Source: Escherichia sp. E4742 (GTDB taxonomy: Bacteria > Pseudomonadota > Gammaproteobacteria > Enterobacterales > Enterobacteriaceae). Taken from it: a stretch of 64,000 nt of DNA. The stretch covers positions 868,001 to 932,000 of the forward strand of contig NZ_CP040443.1 in assembly GCF_005843885.1 (NCBI RefSeq), given 5' to 3'. Position numbers and translations under genes: made by a program. Below, one piece after another: positions 17,131 to 25,671 of the stretch. Every line of letters starts with the position of its first letter. Positions within the stretch are counted from its first letter, which is position 1. Under the pieces are notes generated by a model. The model was not told the DNA's origin and ran no database searches. It saw nothing but the letters and a program-made list of their open reading frames with translations.

Positions 17131-18327
17131 ATGTCCGTTTTCTCATTGAAGATTGATATCGCCGATAACAAATTTTTCAACGGCGAAACATCACCGCTCT
17201 TTTCGCAAAGCCAGGCAAAACTGGCGCGCCAGTTCCACCAGAAAATTGCTGGCTATCGCCCAACACCGCTTTGTGCGCTGGACGATCTCGCAAACCTTTT
17301 TGGTGTGAAGAAAATTCTCGTTAAGGACGAATCAAAACGATTCGGTCTGAACGCCTTCAAAATGCTCGGCGGTGCGTACGCCATCGCTCAATTATTGTGC
17401 GAAAAATATCATCTTGATATCGAAACGCTGTCATTCGAGCATCTGAAAAATGCCATCGGCGAAAAAATGACATTCGCTACAACGACCGACGGCAACCACG
17501 GGCGCGGTGTTGCCTGGGCAGCACAGCAACTCGGTCAGAACGCGGTAATTTACATGCCGAAAGGTTCCGCTCAAGAACGCGTTGACGCCATTCTGAACCT
17601 CGGAGCCGAGTGCATCGTCACTGATATGAACTATGACGATACCGTTCGCCTGACCATGCAACACGCGCAGCAACACGGCTGGGAAGTAGTGCAAGATACC
17701 GCCTGGGAAGGTTACACCAAAATTCCAACCTGGATCATGCAGGGCTACGCCACTCTGGCAGATGAAGCCGTCGAGCAAATGCGTGAAATGGGCGTAACAC
17801 CAACTCACGTTCTGCTGCAAGCCGGTGTCGGCGCTATGGCCGGCGGTGTACTAGGTTATTTGGTGGATGTTTACACCCCGCAAAATCTGCACAGCATCAT
17901 TGTTGAACCTGACAAAGCTGACTGTATTTATCGCTCCGGCGTCAAAGGTGACATCGTCAACGTTGGCGGCGATATGGCCACTATTATGGCGGGCCTGGCT
18001 TGCGGCGAACCTAACCCTCTGGGCTGGGAAATCTTACGTAACTGTGCCACCCAATTTATCTCCTGTCAGGACAGCGTTGCCGCATTAGGTATGCGTGTAC
18101 TGGGTAATCCGTACGGCAACGATCCACGCATCATTTCTGGTGAATCTGGCGCTGTCGGTTTGGGCGTTCTCGCGGCTATTCATTATCACCCGCAACGTCA
18201 AAGCCTGATGGAAAAACTGGCGCTGAACAAAGATGCCGTCGTCCTGGTTATCAGCACCGAAGGCGACACCGACGTGAAGCACTACCGCGAAGTTGTCTGG
18301 GAAGGCAAACACTCTGTAGCACCTTAA
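17131..18327 (+). CDS. ygeX: 2,3-diaminopropionate ammonia-lyase YgeX
   Basis: A fold-type II PLP enzyme of 398 residues that splits D- or L-2,3-diaminopropionate to pyruvate and two ammonia. PLP is held by Lys77 in AFKMLGGAY; Asp120 in TTDGNHGRG is the second catalytic residue known for this enzyme. The glycine-rich phosphate loop is QAGVGAMAGG. It sits 58 bases after ygeW and before the peptidase-like YgeY. In the proposed uric acid route, this step would deliver pyruvate and ammonia for fermentation. Biochemistry of the E. coli enzyme is established; its in vivo pathway role is inferred from context and later gut-bacterial work. Confidence 0.96.
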   Translation: MSVFSLKIDIADNKFFNGETSPLFSQSQAKLARQFHQKIAGYRPTPLCALDDLANLFGVKKILVKDESKRFGLNAFKMLGGAYAIAQLLCEKYHLDIETLSFEHLKNAIGEKMTFATTTDGNHGRGVAWAAQQLGQNAVIYMPKGSAQERVDAILNLGAECIVTDMNYDDTVRLTMQHAQQHGWEVVQDTAWEGYTKIPTWIMQGYATLADEAVEQMREMGVTPTHVLLQAGVGAMAGGVLGYLVDVYTPQNLHSIIVEPDKADCIYRSGVKGDIVNVGGDMATIMAGLACGEPNPLGWEILRNCATQFISCQDSVAALGMRVLGNPYGNDPRIISGESGAVGLGVLAAIHYHPQRQSLMEKLALNKDAVVLVISTEGDTDVKHYREVVWEGKHSVAP

Positions 18328-18343
18328 TCACCCTATTGGAACA

Positions 18344-18364
18344 ACTCCCCGCCAAACGGGGAGT
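18344..18364 (+). other. Intercistronic hairpin ygeX-ygeY
   Basis: ACTCCCCG and CGGGGAGT form a perfect eight-pair stem with a CCAAA loop. The next bases are AAAAAA, not T, so this is unlikely to be a terminator on the coding strand and more likely an mRNA-processing element. Confidence 0.5.
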
Positions 18365-18384
18365 AAAAAATCTGGAGAAAAATA

Positions 18385-19596
18385 ATGGCTAAGAATATTC
18401 CATTCAAACTGATTCTTGAAAAAGCAAAAGATTACCAGGCAGACATGACTCGCTTCCTGCGCGATATGGTTGCTATTCCCAGTGAAAGCTGCGACGAAAA
18501 ACGTGTAGTACATCGTATTAAAGAAGAGATGGAAAAAGTCGGCTTCGATAAAGTTGAAATCGATCCGATGGGTAACGTTCTCGGCTATATCGGCCACGGT
18601 CCGCGTCTGGTTGCGATGGACGCTCACATCGACACCGTAGGCATTGGTAACATCAAAAACTGGGAATTCGACCCGTACGAAGGCATGGAAACCGACGAGC
18701 TGATCGGTGGCCGTGGTACTTCCGACCAGGAAGGCGGCATGGCATCAATGGTTTATGCCGGTAAGATCATTAAAGACCTCGGTCTGGAAGATGAATACAC
18801 CTTGCTCGTTACCGGTACGGTGCAGGAAGAAGACTGCGACGGTCTGTGCTGGCAGTACATTATTGAACAATCCGGCATTCGCCCGGAATTTGTGGTCAGT
18901 ACCGAACCAACCGACTGCCAGGTATACCGTGGTCAGCGCGGTCGTATGGAAATTCGCATTGATGTTCAGGGCGTTAGCTGCCATGGTTCAGCACCAGAAC
19001 GCGGTGATAACGCCATTTTCAAAATGGGTCCGATTCTTGGCGAGTTACAAGAACTGTCCCAACGTCTGGGCTATGACGAATTCCTCGGCAAAGGTACTCT
19101 GACTGTTTCCGAAATTTTCTTCACATCCCCAAGCCGTTGCGCAGTAGCAGACAGCTGTGCCGTTTCCATCGACCGTCGCCTGACCTGGGGCGAAACCTGG
19201 GAAGGCGCGCTGGATGAAATCCGCGCCCTGCCTGCAGTACAGAAAGCCAATGCTGTCGTTTCTATGTACAACTACGACCGTCCGTCCTGGACTGGCCTGG
19301 TTTACCCAACCGAATGCTACTTCCCGACCTGGAAAGTGGAAGAAGATCATTTCACCGTTAAAACGCTGGTGAATGCCTACGAAGGTCTGTTTGGCAAAGC
19401 ACCGGTCGTTGATAAGTGGACGTTCTCAACTAATGGCGTATCCATCATGGGCCGTCACGGTATTCCGGTCATCGGCTTTGGACCGGGTAAAGAACCTGAA
19501 GCGCACGCGCCAAACGAAAAAACCTGGAAATCTCACCTGGTGACCTGTGCCGCTATGTACGCTGCAATCCCGTTAAGCTGGCTGGCAACAGAATAA
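18385..19596 (+). CDS. ygeY: M20-family zinc hydrolase YgeY
   Basis: A 403-residue cytosolic M20 amidohydrolase (relatives: ArgE, DapE). Metal ligands and catalytic residues are visible: His81 and Asp83 in DAHIDTVG, Asp114 in GRGTSDQEGG, and the Glu148-Glu149 pair in QEED. The dimerisation domain spans about 190-300. It is predicted to remove an acyl or carbamoyl group from a diaminopropionate derivative, supplying YgeX. GGAGAAAA just upstream gives a good ribosome-binding site. A strong terminator follows, separating it from hyuA. Confidence 0.92.
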   Translation: MAKNIPFKLILEKAKDYQADMTRFLRDMVAIPSESCDEKRVVHRIKEEMEKVGFDKVEIDPMGNVLGYIGHGPRLVAMDAHIDTVGIGNIKNWEFDPYEGMETDELIGGRGTSDQEGGMASMVYAGKIIKDLGLEDEYTLLVTGTVQEEDCDGLCWQYIIEQSGIRPEFVVSTEPTDCQVYRGQRGRMEIRIDVQGVSCHGSAPERGDNAIFKMGPILGELQELSQRLGYDEFLGKGTLTVSEIFFTSPSRCAVADSCAVSIDRRLTWGETWEGALDEIRALPAVQKANAVVSMYNYDRPSWTGLVYPTECYFPTWKVEEDHFTVKTLVNAYEGLFGKAPVVDKWTFSTNGVSIMGRHGIPVIGFGPGKEPEAHAPNEKTWKSHLVTCAAMYAAIPLSWLATE

Positions 19597-19614
19597 TTAC
19601 TCTTCACCTATTTC

Positions 19615-19639
19615 CCTCCGGTTCGCCGGAGGTTTTTTT
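19615..19639 (+). terminator. Strong internal terminator ygeY-hyuA
   Basis: CCTCCGG, the tetraloop TTCG and CCGGAGG are followed by seven T (19633-19639). This is a textbook Rho-independent terminator. The hyuA ribosome-binding site GGAG starts at the base after the T run, so read-through sets hyuA expression unless it has a separate promoter. Confidence 0.88.
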
Positions 19640-19649
19640 GGAGTTTGCT

Positions 19650-21035
19650 ATGCGCGTATTGATCAAAAACGGCACTGTCGTTAACGCAGATGGACAAGCC
19701 AAACAGGACTTGCTGATTGAAAGCGGTATTGTCCGCCAGTTAGGCAAAGATATTTCGCCGCAACTCCCCTGTGAAGAAATTGATGCCACTGGCTGTTACG
19801 TTTTCCCTGGCGGCGTAGATGTCCATACACATTTCAATATTGATGTCGGCATCGCGCGCAGTTGTGATGATTTTTTTACCGGTACCCGCGCAGCCGCGTG
19901 TGGCGGTACAACAACCATTATTGATCATATGGGATTTGGCCCGAATGGCTGCCGATTACGCCATCAACTGGAGGTTTATCGTGGTTATGCCGCCCATAAA
20001 GCGGTCATCGACTACAGCTTTCACGGTGTTATCCAGCATATTAATCACGCCATCCTCGACGAAATTCCGATGATGGTCGAAGAAGGGCTGAGCAGTTTTA
20101 AACTCTATTTAACCTATCAATACAAACTCAACGATGATGAAGTCCTACAGGCATTACGCCGCCTGCATGAATCCGGCGCGCTGACCACTGTACACCCAGA
20201 AAATGACGCCGCAATCGCCAGTAAGCGAGCGGAGTTTATCGCCGCCGGGTTAACCGCGCCGCGCTACCACGCCTTGAGCCGACCTCTGGAATGCGAAGCC
20301 GAAGCCATCGCCAGAATGATTAACCTGGCACAAATTGCCGGTAACGCCCCGCTCTATATCGTGCACCTGTCTAACGGTTTAGGTCTGGATTATCTGCGCC
20401 TTGCTCGCGCGAATCACCAGCCAGTCTGGGTTGAAACCTGCCCGCAATATCTCCTGCTGGACGAACGCAGTTACGATACAGAAGATGGCATGAAGTTCAT
20501 TCTTAGCCCACCGCTGCGCAACGTTCGCGAGCAGGACAAGCTGTGGTGTGGCATCAGCGATGGTGCGATTGACGTGGTGGCGACCGATCACTGCACCTTC
20601 TCGATGGCCCAGCGCCAGCAAATTTCTAAAGGCGATTTCAGCCGCTGCCCAAATGGCTTGCCCGGTGTGGAAAATCGCATGCAGTTGCTGTTCTCCAGTG
20701 GCGTGATGACGGGACGTATCACACCGGAGCGTTTTGTTGAATTAACCAGTGCGATGCCCGCAAGGCTGTTTGGCCTGTGGCCACAAAAAGGATTATTAGC
20801 ACCCGGCTCAGATGGTGATGTAGTAATTATCGACCCACGCCAGAGCCAACAAATTCAGCATCGCCATCTCCACGACAACGCCGACTACTCTCCCTGGGAG
20901 GGCTTTACCTGTCAGGGCACAATTGTCAGAACCTTATCCCGTGGTGAAACGATTTTCTGTGACGGCACCTTTACAGGCAGAGCCGGACGAGGCCGTTTCC
21001 TGCGACGCAAACCGTTTGTCCCTCCCGTGCTCTAA
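19650..21035 (+). CDS. hyuA: D-phenylhydantoinase / dihydropyrimidinase-like HyuA
   Basis: A 461-residue amidohydrolase that opens cyclic ureides (hydantoins, dihydropyrimidines). The binuclear metal site uses His59 and His61 (GVDVHTHF) and the carbamylated Lys151 (SSFKLYLTY), with DVVATDHC downstream. Start ATG 19650 has GGAG six bases upstream; an in-frame TTG at 19638 lies inside the terminator T run. E. coli HyuA is known to act on phenylhydantoin; in this cluster the natural substrate is more likely a ring from purine breakdown. It follows a strong terminator and precedes yqeA by 47 bases. Also called ygeZ. Confidence 0.94.
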   Translation: MRVLIKNGTVVNADGQAKQDLLIESGIVRQLGKDISPQLPCEEIDATGCYVFPGGVDVHTHFNIDVGIARSCDDFFTGTRAAACGGTTTIIDHMGFGPNGCRLRHQLEVYRGYAAHKAVIDYSFHGVIQHINHAILDEIPMMVEEGLSSFKLYLTYQYKLNDDEVLQALRRLHESGALTTVHPENDAAIASKRAEFIAAGLTAPRYHALSRPLECEAEAIARMINLAQIAGNAPLYIVHLSNGLGLDYLRLARANHQPVWVETCPQYLLLDERSYDTEDGMKFILSPPLRNVREQDKLWCGISDGAIDVVATDHCTFSMAQRQQISKGDFSRCPNGLPGVENRMQLLFSSGVMTGRITPERFVELTSAMPARLFGLWPQKGLLAPGSDGDVVIIDPRQSQQIQHRHLHDNADYSPWEGFTCQGTIVRTLSRGETIFCDGTFTGRAGRGRFLRRKPFVPPVL

Positions 21036-21082
21036 CCACTGCCAGGGATCTATACACAATCAAGAATGATGAGTGAGGAAAA

Positions 21083-22015
21083 ATGAGTAAGAAAATTGTT
21101 CTCGCCCTCGGCGGGAATGCGCTGGGCGACGATCTGGCCGGACAAATGAAAGCGGTAAAAATTACGTCTCAGGCAATTGTTGATTTAATTGCCCAGGGAC
21201 ATGAAGTTATCGTCACTCATGGTAATGGACCGCAGGTAGGCATGATTAACCAGGCATTCGAAGCCGCTGCAAAAACTGAAGCGAATTCACCGATGCTGCC
21301 AATGTCTGTCTGTGTTGCGTTGAGTCAGGGATATATTGGTTACGATCTGCAAAACGCCTTAAGAGAAGAACTGCTTTCTCGTGGCATTAATAAACCCGTT
21401 GCAACGCTGGTTACCCAGGTCGAAGTCGACGCTAACGATCCGGCCTTCCTCAACCCAACCAAACCGATCGGTTCGTTCTTTACCGAGCAGGAAGCAGAGC
21501 AACTGACAAAACAGGGCTATACCCTGAAAGAAGATGCGGGTCGCGGCTATCGTCGTGTCGTTGCTTCGCCTAAGCCGGTAGATATTGTTGAAAAAGAGAC
21601 AGTTAAAGCGCTGGTAGATGCAGGACAGGTTGTGATCACCGTTGGCGGTGGCGGTATTCCTGTGATTCGAGAAGGTAACCATCTGCGCGGCGCCAGTGCG
21701 GTTATCGATAAAGACTGGGCCAGCGCCCGTTTAGCAGAAATGATCGATGCCGATATGCTGATCATTCTGACTGCTGTAGAAAAAGTGGCGATTAACTTCG
21801 GTAAAGAGAATGAGCAGTGGCTCGATCGCCTGTCATTGGCCGATGCAGAACGCTTTATCGAAGAAGGGCATTTTGCAAAAGGTTCTATGCTGCCGAAAGT
21901 GGAAGCCGCCGCATCATTTGCCCGCTCTCGCGCAGGTCGCGAAGCACTGATTACCGTGTTGAGCAAAGCGAAAGAAGGGATTGAAGGAAAAACCGGAACG
22001 GTGATTTCTCAGTAA
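21083..22015 (+). CDS. yqeA: Carbamate kinase-like YqeA
   Basis: A 310-residue amino-acid-kinase-fold protein, the size of ArcC carbamate kinases. The nucleotide/phosphate loops are LALGGNALGDD near the start and HGNGPQVGM (about 46-54), with ITVGGGGIPV and LTAVEKVAINFG downstream. The reaction would be carbamoyl phosphate plus ADP giving ATP, carbon dioxide and ammonia. Next to the carbamoyltransferase YgeW, this gives substrate-level ATP from purine-derived ureido groups. Start ATG 21083 has GAGTGAGGA upstream. It ends the ygeW-yqeA block and is followed by hairpins and a REP unit. Confidence 0.94.
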   Translation: MSKKIVLALGGNALGDDLAGQMKAVKITSQAIVDLIAQGHEVIVTHGNGPQVGMINQAFEAAAKTEANSPMLPMSVCVALSQGYIGYDLQNALREELLSRGINKPVATLVTQVEVDANDPAFLNPTKPIGSFFTEQEAEQLTKQGYTLKEDAGRGYRRVVASPKPVDIVEKETVKALVDAGQVVITVGGGGIPVIREGNHLRGASAVIDKDWASARLAEMIDADMLIILTAVEKVAINFGKENEQWLDRLSLADAERFIEEGHFAKGSMLPKVEAAASFARSRAGREALITVLSKAKEGIEGKTGTVISQ

Positions 22016-22020
22016 TTTAT

Positions 22021-22047
22021 TGGCCGGGTGGCGATGCCATTCGGCCA
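22021..22047. terminator. Hairpin after yqeA
   Basis: TGGCCG at 22021 pairs with CGGCCA at 22042, and TGGC/GCCA extends the stem inside. It begins six bases after the yqeA stop. Its sequence is closely related to the hairpin at 22201-22227. Confidence 0.6.
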
Positions 22048-22145
22048 AAGATTGTTAACAAAGTGCGCGTTATTGATACTGGATGCGGTGTGAACGCCTT
22101 ACTCAGTCTACAAAACATCTAATATTCAATTGCTTGAAAAGCGCT

Positions 22146-22178
22146 TGTAGGCCTGATAAGCGCAGCGCATCAGGCAAT
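22146..22178. repeat. REP element
   Basis: TGTAGGCCTGATAAGCGCA followed by GCGCATCAGGCA is a typical repetitive extragenic palindrome. GCCTGAT at 22151-22157 pairs with ATCAGGC at 22169-22175. It lies between convergent yqeA and yqeB. Confidence 0.85.
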
Positions 22179-22200
22179 TTGGCGTTTGTCATCAGTCTCA

Positions 22201-22227
22201 GGCCGGGTGGGTAATACCATCCGGCCA
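22201..22227. terminator. Hairpin after yqeB
   Basis: GGCCGG at 22201 pairs with CCGGCC at 22221, seven bases past the yqeB stop on the minus strand. ATTTT follows on the plus strand. It is a near copy of the yqeA hairpin, so the two flank the REP unit. Confidence 0.6.
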
Positions 22228-22234
22228 TTTTCAT

Positions 22235-23860
22235 TTAAGCCACTTCCAGTACTTCTTTCGTCGCTTTAACGCCCTGATGCATCAACATCATTAACGCCTC
22301 AAGTACGCCACCACCAATCGCTCGGGCTTTGTCAGAAACGCTGGTGAAATCAGCCGTTTCACCACGAGGATCGATATCACCGATTTTAAAGCCACCGACC
22401 ACCGCCAGCCCGTCGTTAAGTAAACCACGTACCATTCCCGTCAGCGGCGCTTTTATTTCATGCTCGCCAATCCAGGCAATCACATCGCCCTCTTGTACCA
22501 GATCGCCTAACTTCACGTTGGAACGCATGATACCTGCCGCCGGAGCGCGAATAACTCGTCGGGTGGTATGCCCCATAATATTGCCGGGAACGCCAGTGTT
22601 CTCCTGTGCGCAACCGGAGTAAATAACCTGTCCCAACCAATGCCCACGATTTGTTTCAATCACCGCATGACAATCTTTACCTGCGGTAAAGCCCGGCCCA
22701 AGAGCGATCGTCACTGGAGCCATGTCAGCACGCGTACCCAAATTCTGTTTCGCCAGAATAGCGTCCACCACACAAAGTGGTTTCAGCTCATCAAGCAGTA
22801 AACAGTCGGGGTCTACCATCACGGGAATAAACCCACGCTCAGTCAGTTTCATCGCCTCTACAGCGCTGGTTGCCAGTCGGGCGGTGACGCCTTCAACCGT
22901 CATTTCGTCATCGAACACGGCCTGGGCAAACGCCACGGTACAACGAATCACCGTCGGTTTTTCCACTTCCAGCATGATCACTTTAAAACCAGCATGATAC
23001 AGACGTAGCGCCACACCACTGGCGATATCCCCCGCACCGCGAATCACCACCAGCTGGTGTCCGGAAGGATGAGAAGGTTTCATCATCAGCCCACCCGGCG
23101 CGTTATTTTTCACCTGTAATATCTCTGCCAGAACGCTGATGGCTATCTCCTGCGGCGTTTCCGCACCTATGTTGTAACCAACGGGCGCATGTAAACGGGC
23201 AATATGTTCTTCAGCCACGCCTCTCTCACGCAATTGACGCAGGAAAAGCTGAACCTTGCGGCGACTGGCCAGTAAACCCAGCCATGCAATGGGCTGTTCA
23301 ATGAGTTTATCGAGGGCTTCACGATCCTGATTATTCGTGGCAATCAGGACAAAATTATCAGAGCGAATATCCAGTGCTTCCACTGCCGCGCCAAACGACT
23401 CAGCATGAACAAGCGCAGTTGATGGCGGGAAAAGTTCAGGATTCAGGCTTTCGCGATAAATATCGGCAACAGCAATATCAAACCCCAGCAGTGCTGCGCT
23501 TTGGGCTATCGCCCGGTTAACATGCCCCGCGCCGATCAACACCAACCGGGGTCGCATACCATGTACGCTGATAAACACTGACATTGCGCCTCCGCAATCT
23601 GACCCGACGGCATCCGCACCGTTACGCGCCATGCGTCCATGGAATAATCGCGGCTTACGTTCCTGCAATGCCTGAAGCGACTCTTCAATTACCTTCCGCT
23701 CAACCATTCCGCCACCAATTGTGCCGACGATAGAACCATCGGCGCGCACTAACATTTGTGCGGAATGACGGGGGGTAGAACCTCGGCTATCTACAATTTG
23801 CGCCATCGCAAACGGACAATTTTGCTCTTCGAGTTTTGCAGCCTCTGTGAAAATATTCAT
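22235..23860 (-). CDS. yqeB: Molybdenum hydroxylase maturation protein YqeB
   Basis: A 541-residue two-part protein. Residues 1 to about 240 are an XdhC/CoxI-type sulfurtransferase/chaperone: GSTPR (27-31), GTIGGG (47-51), SDCGG (88-91) and a Rossmann motif GAGHVNRA (110-117). From about 265 a second nucleotide-binding region (GAGDIASGVALRL) leads into the YqeB-type domain, which recurs with selenium-dependent molybdenum hydroxylases. It probably inserts the sulphido (or selenido) ligand or the cofactor into XdhA/XdhD. It lies 47 bases after yqeC on the same strand. A selenium role is known by family association only; no Sec codon is seen in the hydroxylases here. Confidence 0.9.
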   Translation of the reverse strand: MNIFTEAAKLEEQNCPFAMAQIVDSRGSTPRHSAQMLVRADGSIVGTIGGGMVERKVIEESLQALQERKPRLFHGRMARNGADAVGSDCGGAMSVFISVHGMRPRLVLIGAGHVNRAIAQSAALLGFDIAVADIYRESLNPELFPPSTALVHAESFGAAVEALDIRSDNFVLIATNNQDREALDKLIEQPIAWLGLLASRRKVQLFLRQLRERGVAEEHIARLHAPVGYNIGAETPQEIAISVLAEILQVKNNAPGGLMMKPSHPSGHQLVVIRGAGDIASGVALRLYHAGFKVIMLEVEKPTVIRCTVAFAQAVFDDEMTVEGVTARLATSAVEAMKLTERGFIPVMVDPDCLLLDELKPLCVVDAILAKQNLGTRADMAPVTIALGPGFTAGKDCHAVIETNRGHWLGQVIYSGCAQENTGVPGNIMGHTTRRVIRAPAAGIMRSNVKLGDLVQEGDVIAWIGEHEIKAPLTGMVRGLLNDGLAVVGGFKIGDIDPRGETADFTSVSDKARAIGGGVLEALMMLMHQGVKATKEVLEVA

Positions 23861-23907
23861 ACCAACCTCAATGGATATCCTTTCAGTAACCCGGAATATC
23901 CGGGCCG

Positions 23908-24678
23908 CTAATTCACAAATCTGCGCGCGATTGCAGGATGTTCTTGTATATCGCCCAGCCAGATTGCCTCTACGTCATGTTGTTGCAGCGGCTGAAGTAG
24001 CTCGCTTTGCGCAATCGCATTCTCACATTGAGAAAAACGGTTAATGAACCAGATTCGCCGACAGCCTTGTGGTACGTTTTTAAACGCGCCCTGAGGGTGA
24101 CGAACCAACGTAACGAGATCGCTCAGTTGCAAGGTTGCATCAGGTGTTAACCCGGTAATATCAGCAAACTGCGACCAGCGATGGACATTTTCCGTGCCAA
24201 CTTGCGCGCCCAAAATATGCCCTCCCATCACAGCAATCACACAGCAACTGCTTTTGGGTATGCAAGGTTCGTGCTCACCCGGCGCTTTTAATGGCATTCC
24301 ACGTGAGCCATCTGCCTCAATGAGAATTACGTCACACTCTGGTCGTTGCGCCAGTGCATCAATCGCTTCTGGCGTAAATCCCTGCACTTTTCCCTGGTTC
24401 GCTTTCCAGCGGTGAAAACAAAATGAAATGGGGAATTTGAGAGACGAGCGAGGAAGCATGGCGGGATCACGACAGAAAACCACGGGCCAGTGTGAATCTG
24501 GCATAAACATATGTGTGGTCGTAGTGATTAACACGCGCCTACCGATGGACTGAAATAACTGCGCCAGCCAAAAAAGCAGACTGGTTTTCCCCCCGGCGCC
24601 AACAACAGAAATCACAGAGGGGTGTTTCTGCGCGCCTAAATCAATGAATAACGCCGATGGGTCAATTATACTTTTCAC
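23908..24678 (-). CDS. yqeC: Selenium-dependent hydroxylase accessory protein YqeC
   Basis: A 256-residue predicted nucleotide-binding protein with a P-loop GAGGKTS at 27-33 and a DVILIEADGSRG motif near 132-143 that looks like a Walker-B/Mg region. The family is named for its constant company with YqeB and MocA around molybdenum hydroxylases. It probably acts in cofactor maturation; no enzyme activity is demonstrated from sequence. The start is GTG at 24678 with only a weak ribosome-binding site. It is divergent from mocA across 92 bases and forms a two-gene unit with yqeB. Confidence 0.86.
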   Translation of the reverse strand: MKSIIDPSALFIDLGAQKHPSVISVVGAGGKTSLLFWLAQLFQSIGRRVLITTTTHMFMPDSHWPVVFCRDPAMLPRSSLKFPISFCFHRWKANQGKVQGFTPEAIDALAQRPECDVILIEADGSRGMPLKAPGEHEPCIPKSSCCVIAVMGGHILGAQVGTENVHRWSQFADITGLTPDATLQLSDLVTLVRHPQGAFKNVPQGCRRIWFINRFSQCENAIAQSELLQPLQQHDVEAIWLGDIQEHPAIARRFVN

Positions 24679-24770
24679 GAGTCTTCATGGACCTCTCTGG
24701 GGTAAGTACGCATTAATCAGGGAGTAACACATTTTCAGGCGTTATTAGCCCATATAATAATGGAACCACT

Positions 24771-25349
24771 ATGTCAGCCATCGACTGTATAATTACCGCG
24801 GCCGGATTATCATCAAGAATGGGGCAATGGAAAATGATGTTACCCTGGCAACAGGGAACAATTCTTGACGCGAGTATCAAAAATGCGTTGCAGTTTTGTA
24901 GCCGAATTATTTTGGTCACTGGTTATCGTGGTAATGAACTGCATAATCGCTACGCAAACCATAGCAACATTACTATTATCTACAATCCAGATTATGCGCA
25001 GGGGTTACTCACTTCGGTAAAGGCCGCAGCACCAGCGGTACAAACAGAACATTGTTTTCTCACTCATGGTGATATGCCAACCATCAACAGAGATATTTTC
25101 CTAAAAATCTGGAAGTTACGAAACAACGGAGCCATACTCCCGCTCCATAATGGTACGCCTGGCCATCCGATTTTAGTGTCAAAATCCTGCCTGATGCAGG
25201 CGGTCAAACAACCTAATGTTACCCATATGCGCCAGGCATTACTCATGGGCGAACATTATTTCGTCGAATTGGATAATGAAGAAATAATTTTAGATATTGA
25301 TACCCCAAATGACTTTATTAATGCACAAAAAAAGCATACTAAAATTTAG
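24771..25349 (+). CDS. mocA: Molybdenum cofactor cytidylyltransferase MocA
   Basis: A 192-residue MobA-like nucleotidyltransferase that attaches CMP to the molybdenum cofactor, making the MCD form used by xanthine-dehydrogenase-type enzymes. The N-terminal nucleotide loop TAAGLSSRMGQWK (9-21), the HGDMP metal site near 100-104 and DIDTPNDF near the end are all present. It is transcribed alone, divergent from yqeC, and supplies XdhABC and XdhD on either side. Also called ygfJ. Confidence 0.94.
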   Translation: MSAIDCIITAAGLSSRMGQWKMMLPWQQGTILDASIKNALQFCSRIILVTGYRGNELHNRYANHSNITIIYNPDYAQGLLTSVKAAAPAVQTEHCFLTHGDMPTINRDIFLKIWKLRNNGAILPLHNGTPGHPILVSKSCLMQAVKQPNVTHMRQALLMGEHYFVELDNEEIILDIDTPNDFINAQKKHTKI

Positions 25350-25671
25350 AAAAGCCAGTTAAACGTTTGCGTTCAAATATTAAATCCACTCAGTACGTCT
25401 TTATCATAATGATACAGAATCACTGATTTTGAGAAATGAGAAAAAGTGATAAAACTCCTGACAACAATAATACCCAGGAGTGATTTTAATTCTCATTTGA
25501 CACCTGTGAGATCATTCACAAAAAGACATTAAGTTTCGAGGCGCTTCACATTTTTTTATATTTCCTGGCGAACATGGCAAGAGTGGTGTGATTGTTGCTC
25601 TATCCCCCTAAACCACCGGATTTCTCAATACCGGTCACTCAATGATATCTGTGTAAGCTAAGGAGAGGGTT
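25350..25671 (+). promoter_or_regulatory. Upstream control region of ygfK
   Basis: 322 bases without a gene. TTTATCATAATGAT at 25400-25413 matches the xdhA upstream motif (9720-9733) at 13 of 14 bases. GTGATAAAACT follows at 25446-25456, and CTCCTG/CAGGAG arms surround 25455-25480. The sigma54 promoter at 25584 completes an enhancer-promoter layout. Confidence 0.55.
25584..25599 (+). promoter_or_regulatory. Sigma54 -24/-12 promoter of ygfK
   Basis: TGGT at 25584-25587 and TTGCT at 25595-25599 are seven bases apart, with the essential GG and GC both present. It lies about 75 bases before the ygfK start and should drive ygfK-ssnA and perhaps onward. Confidence 0.68.
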
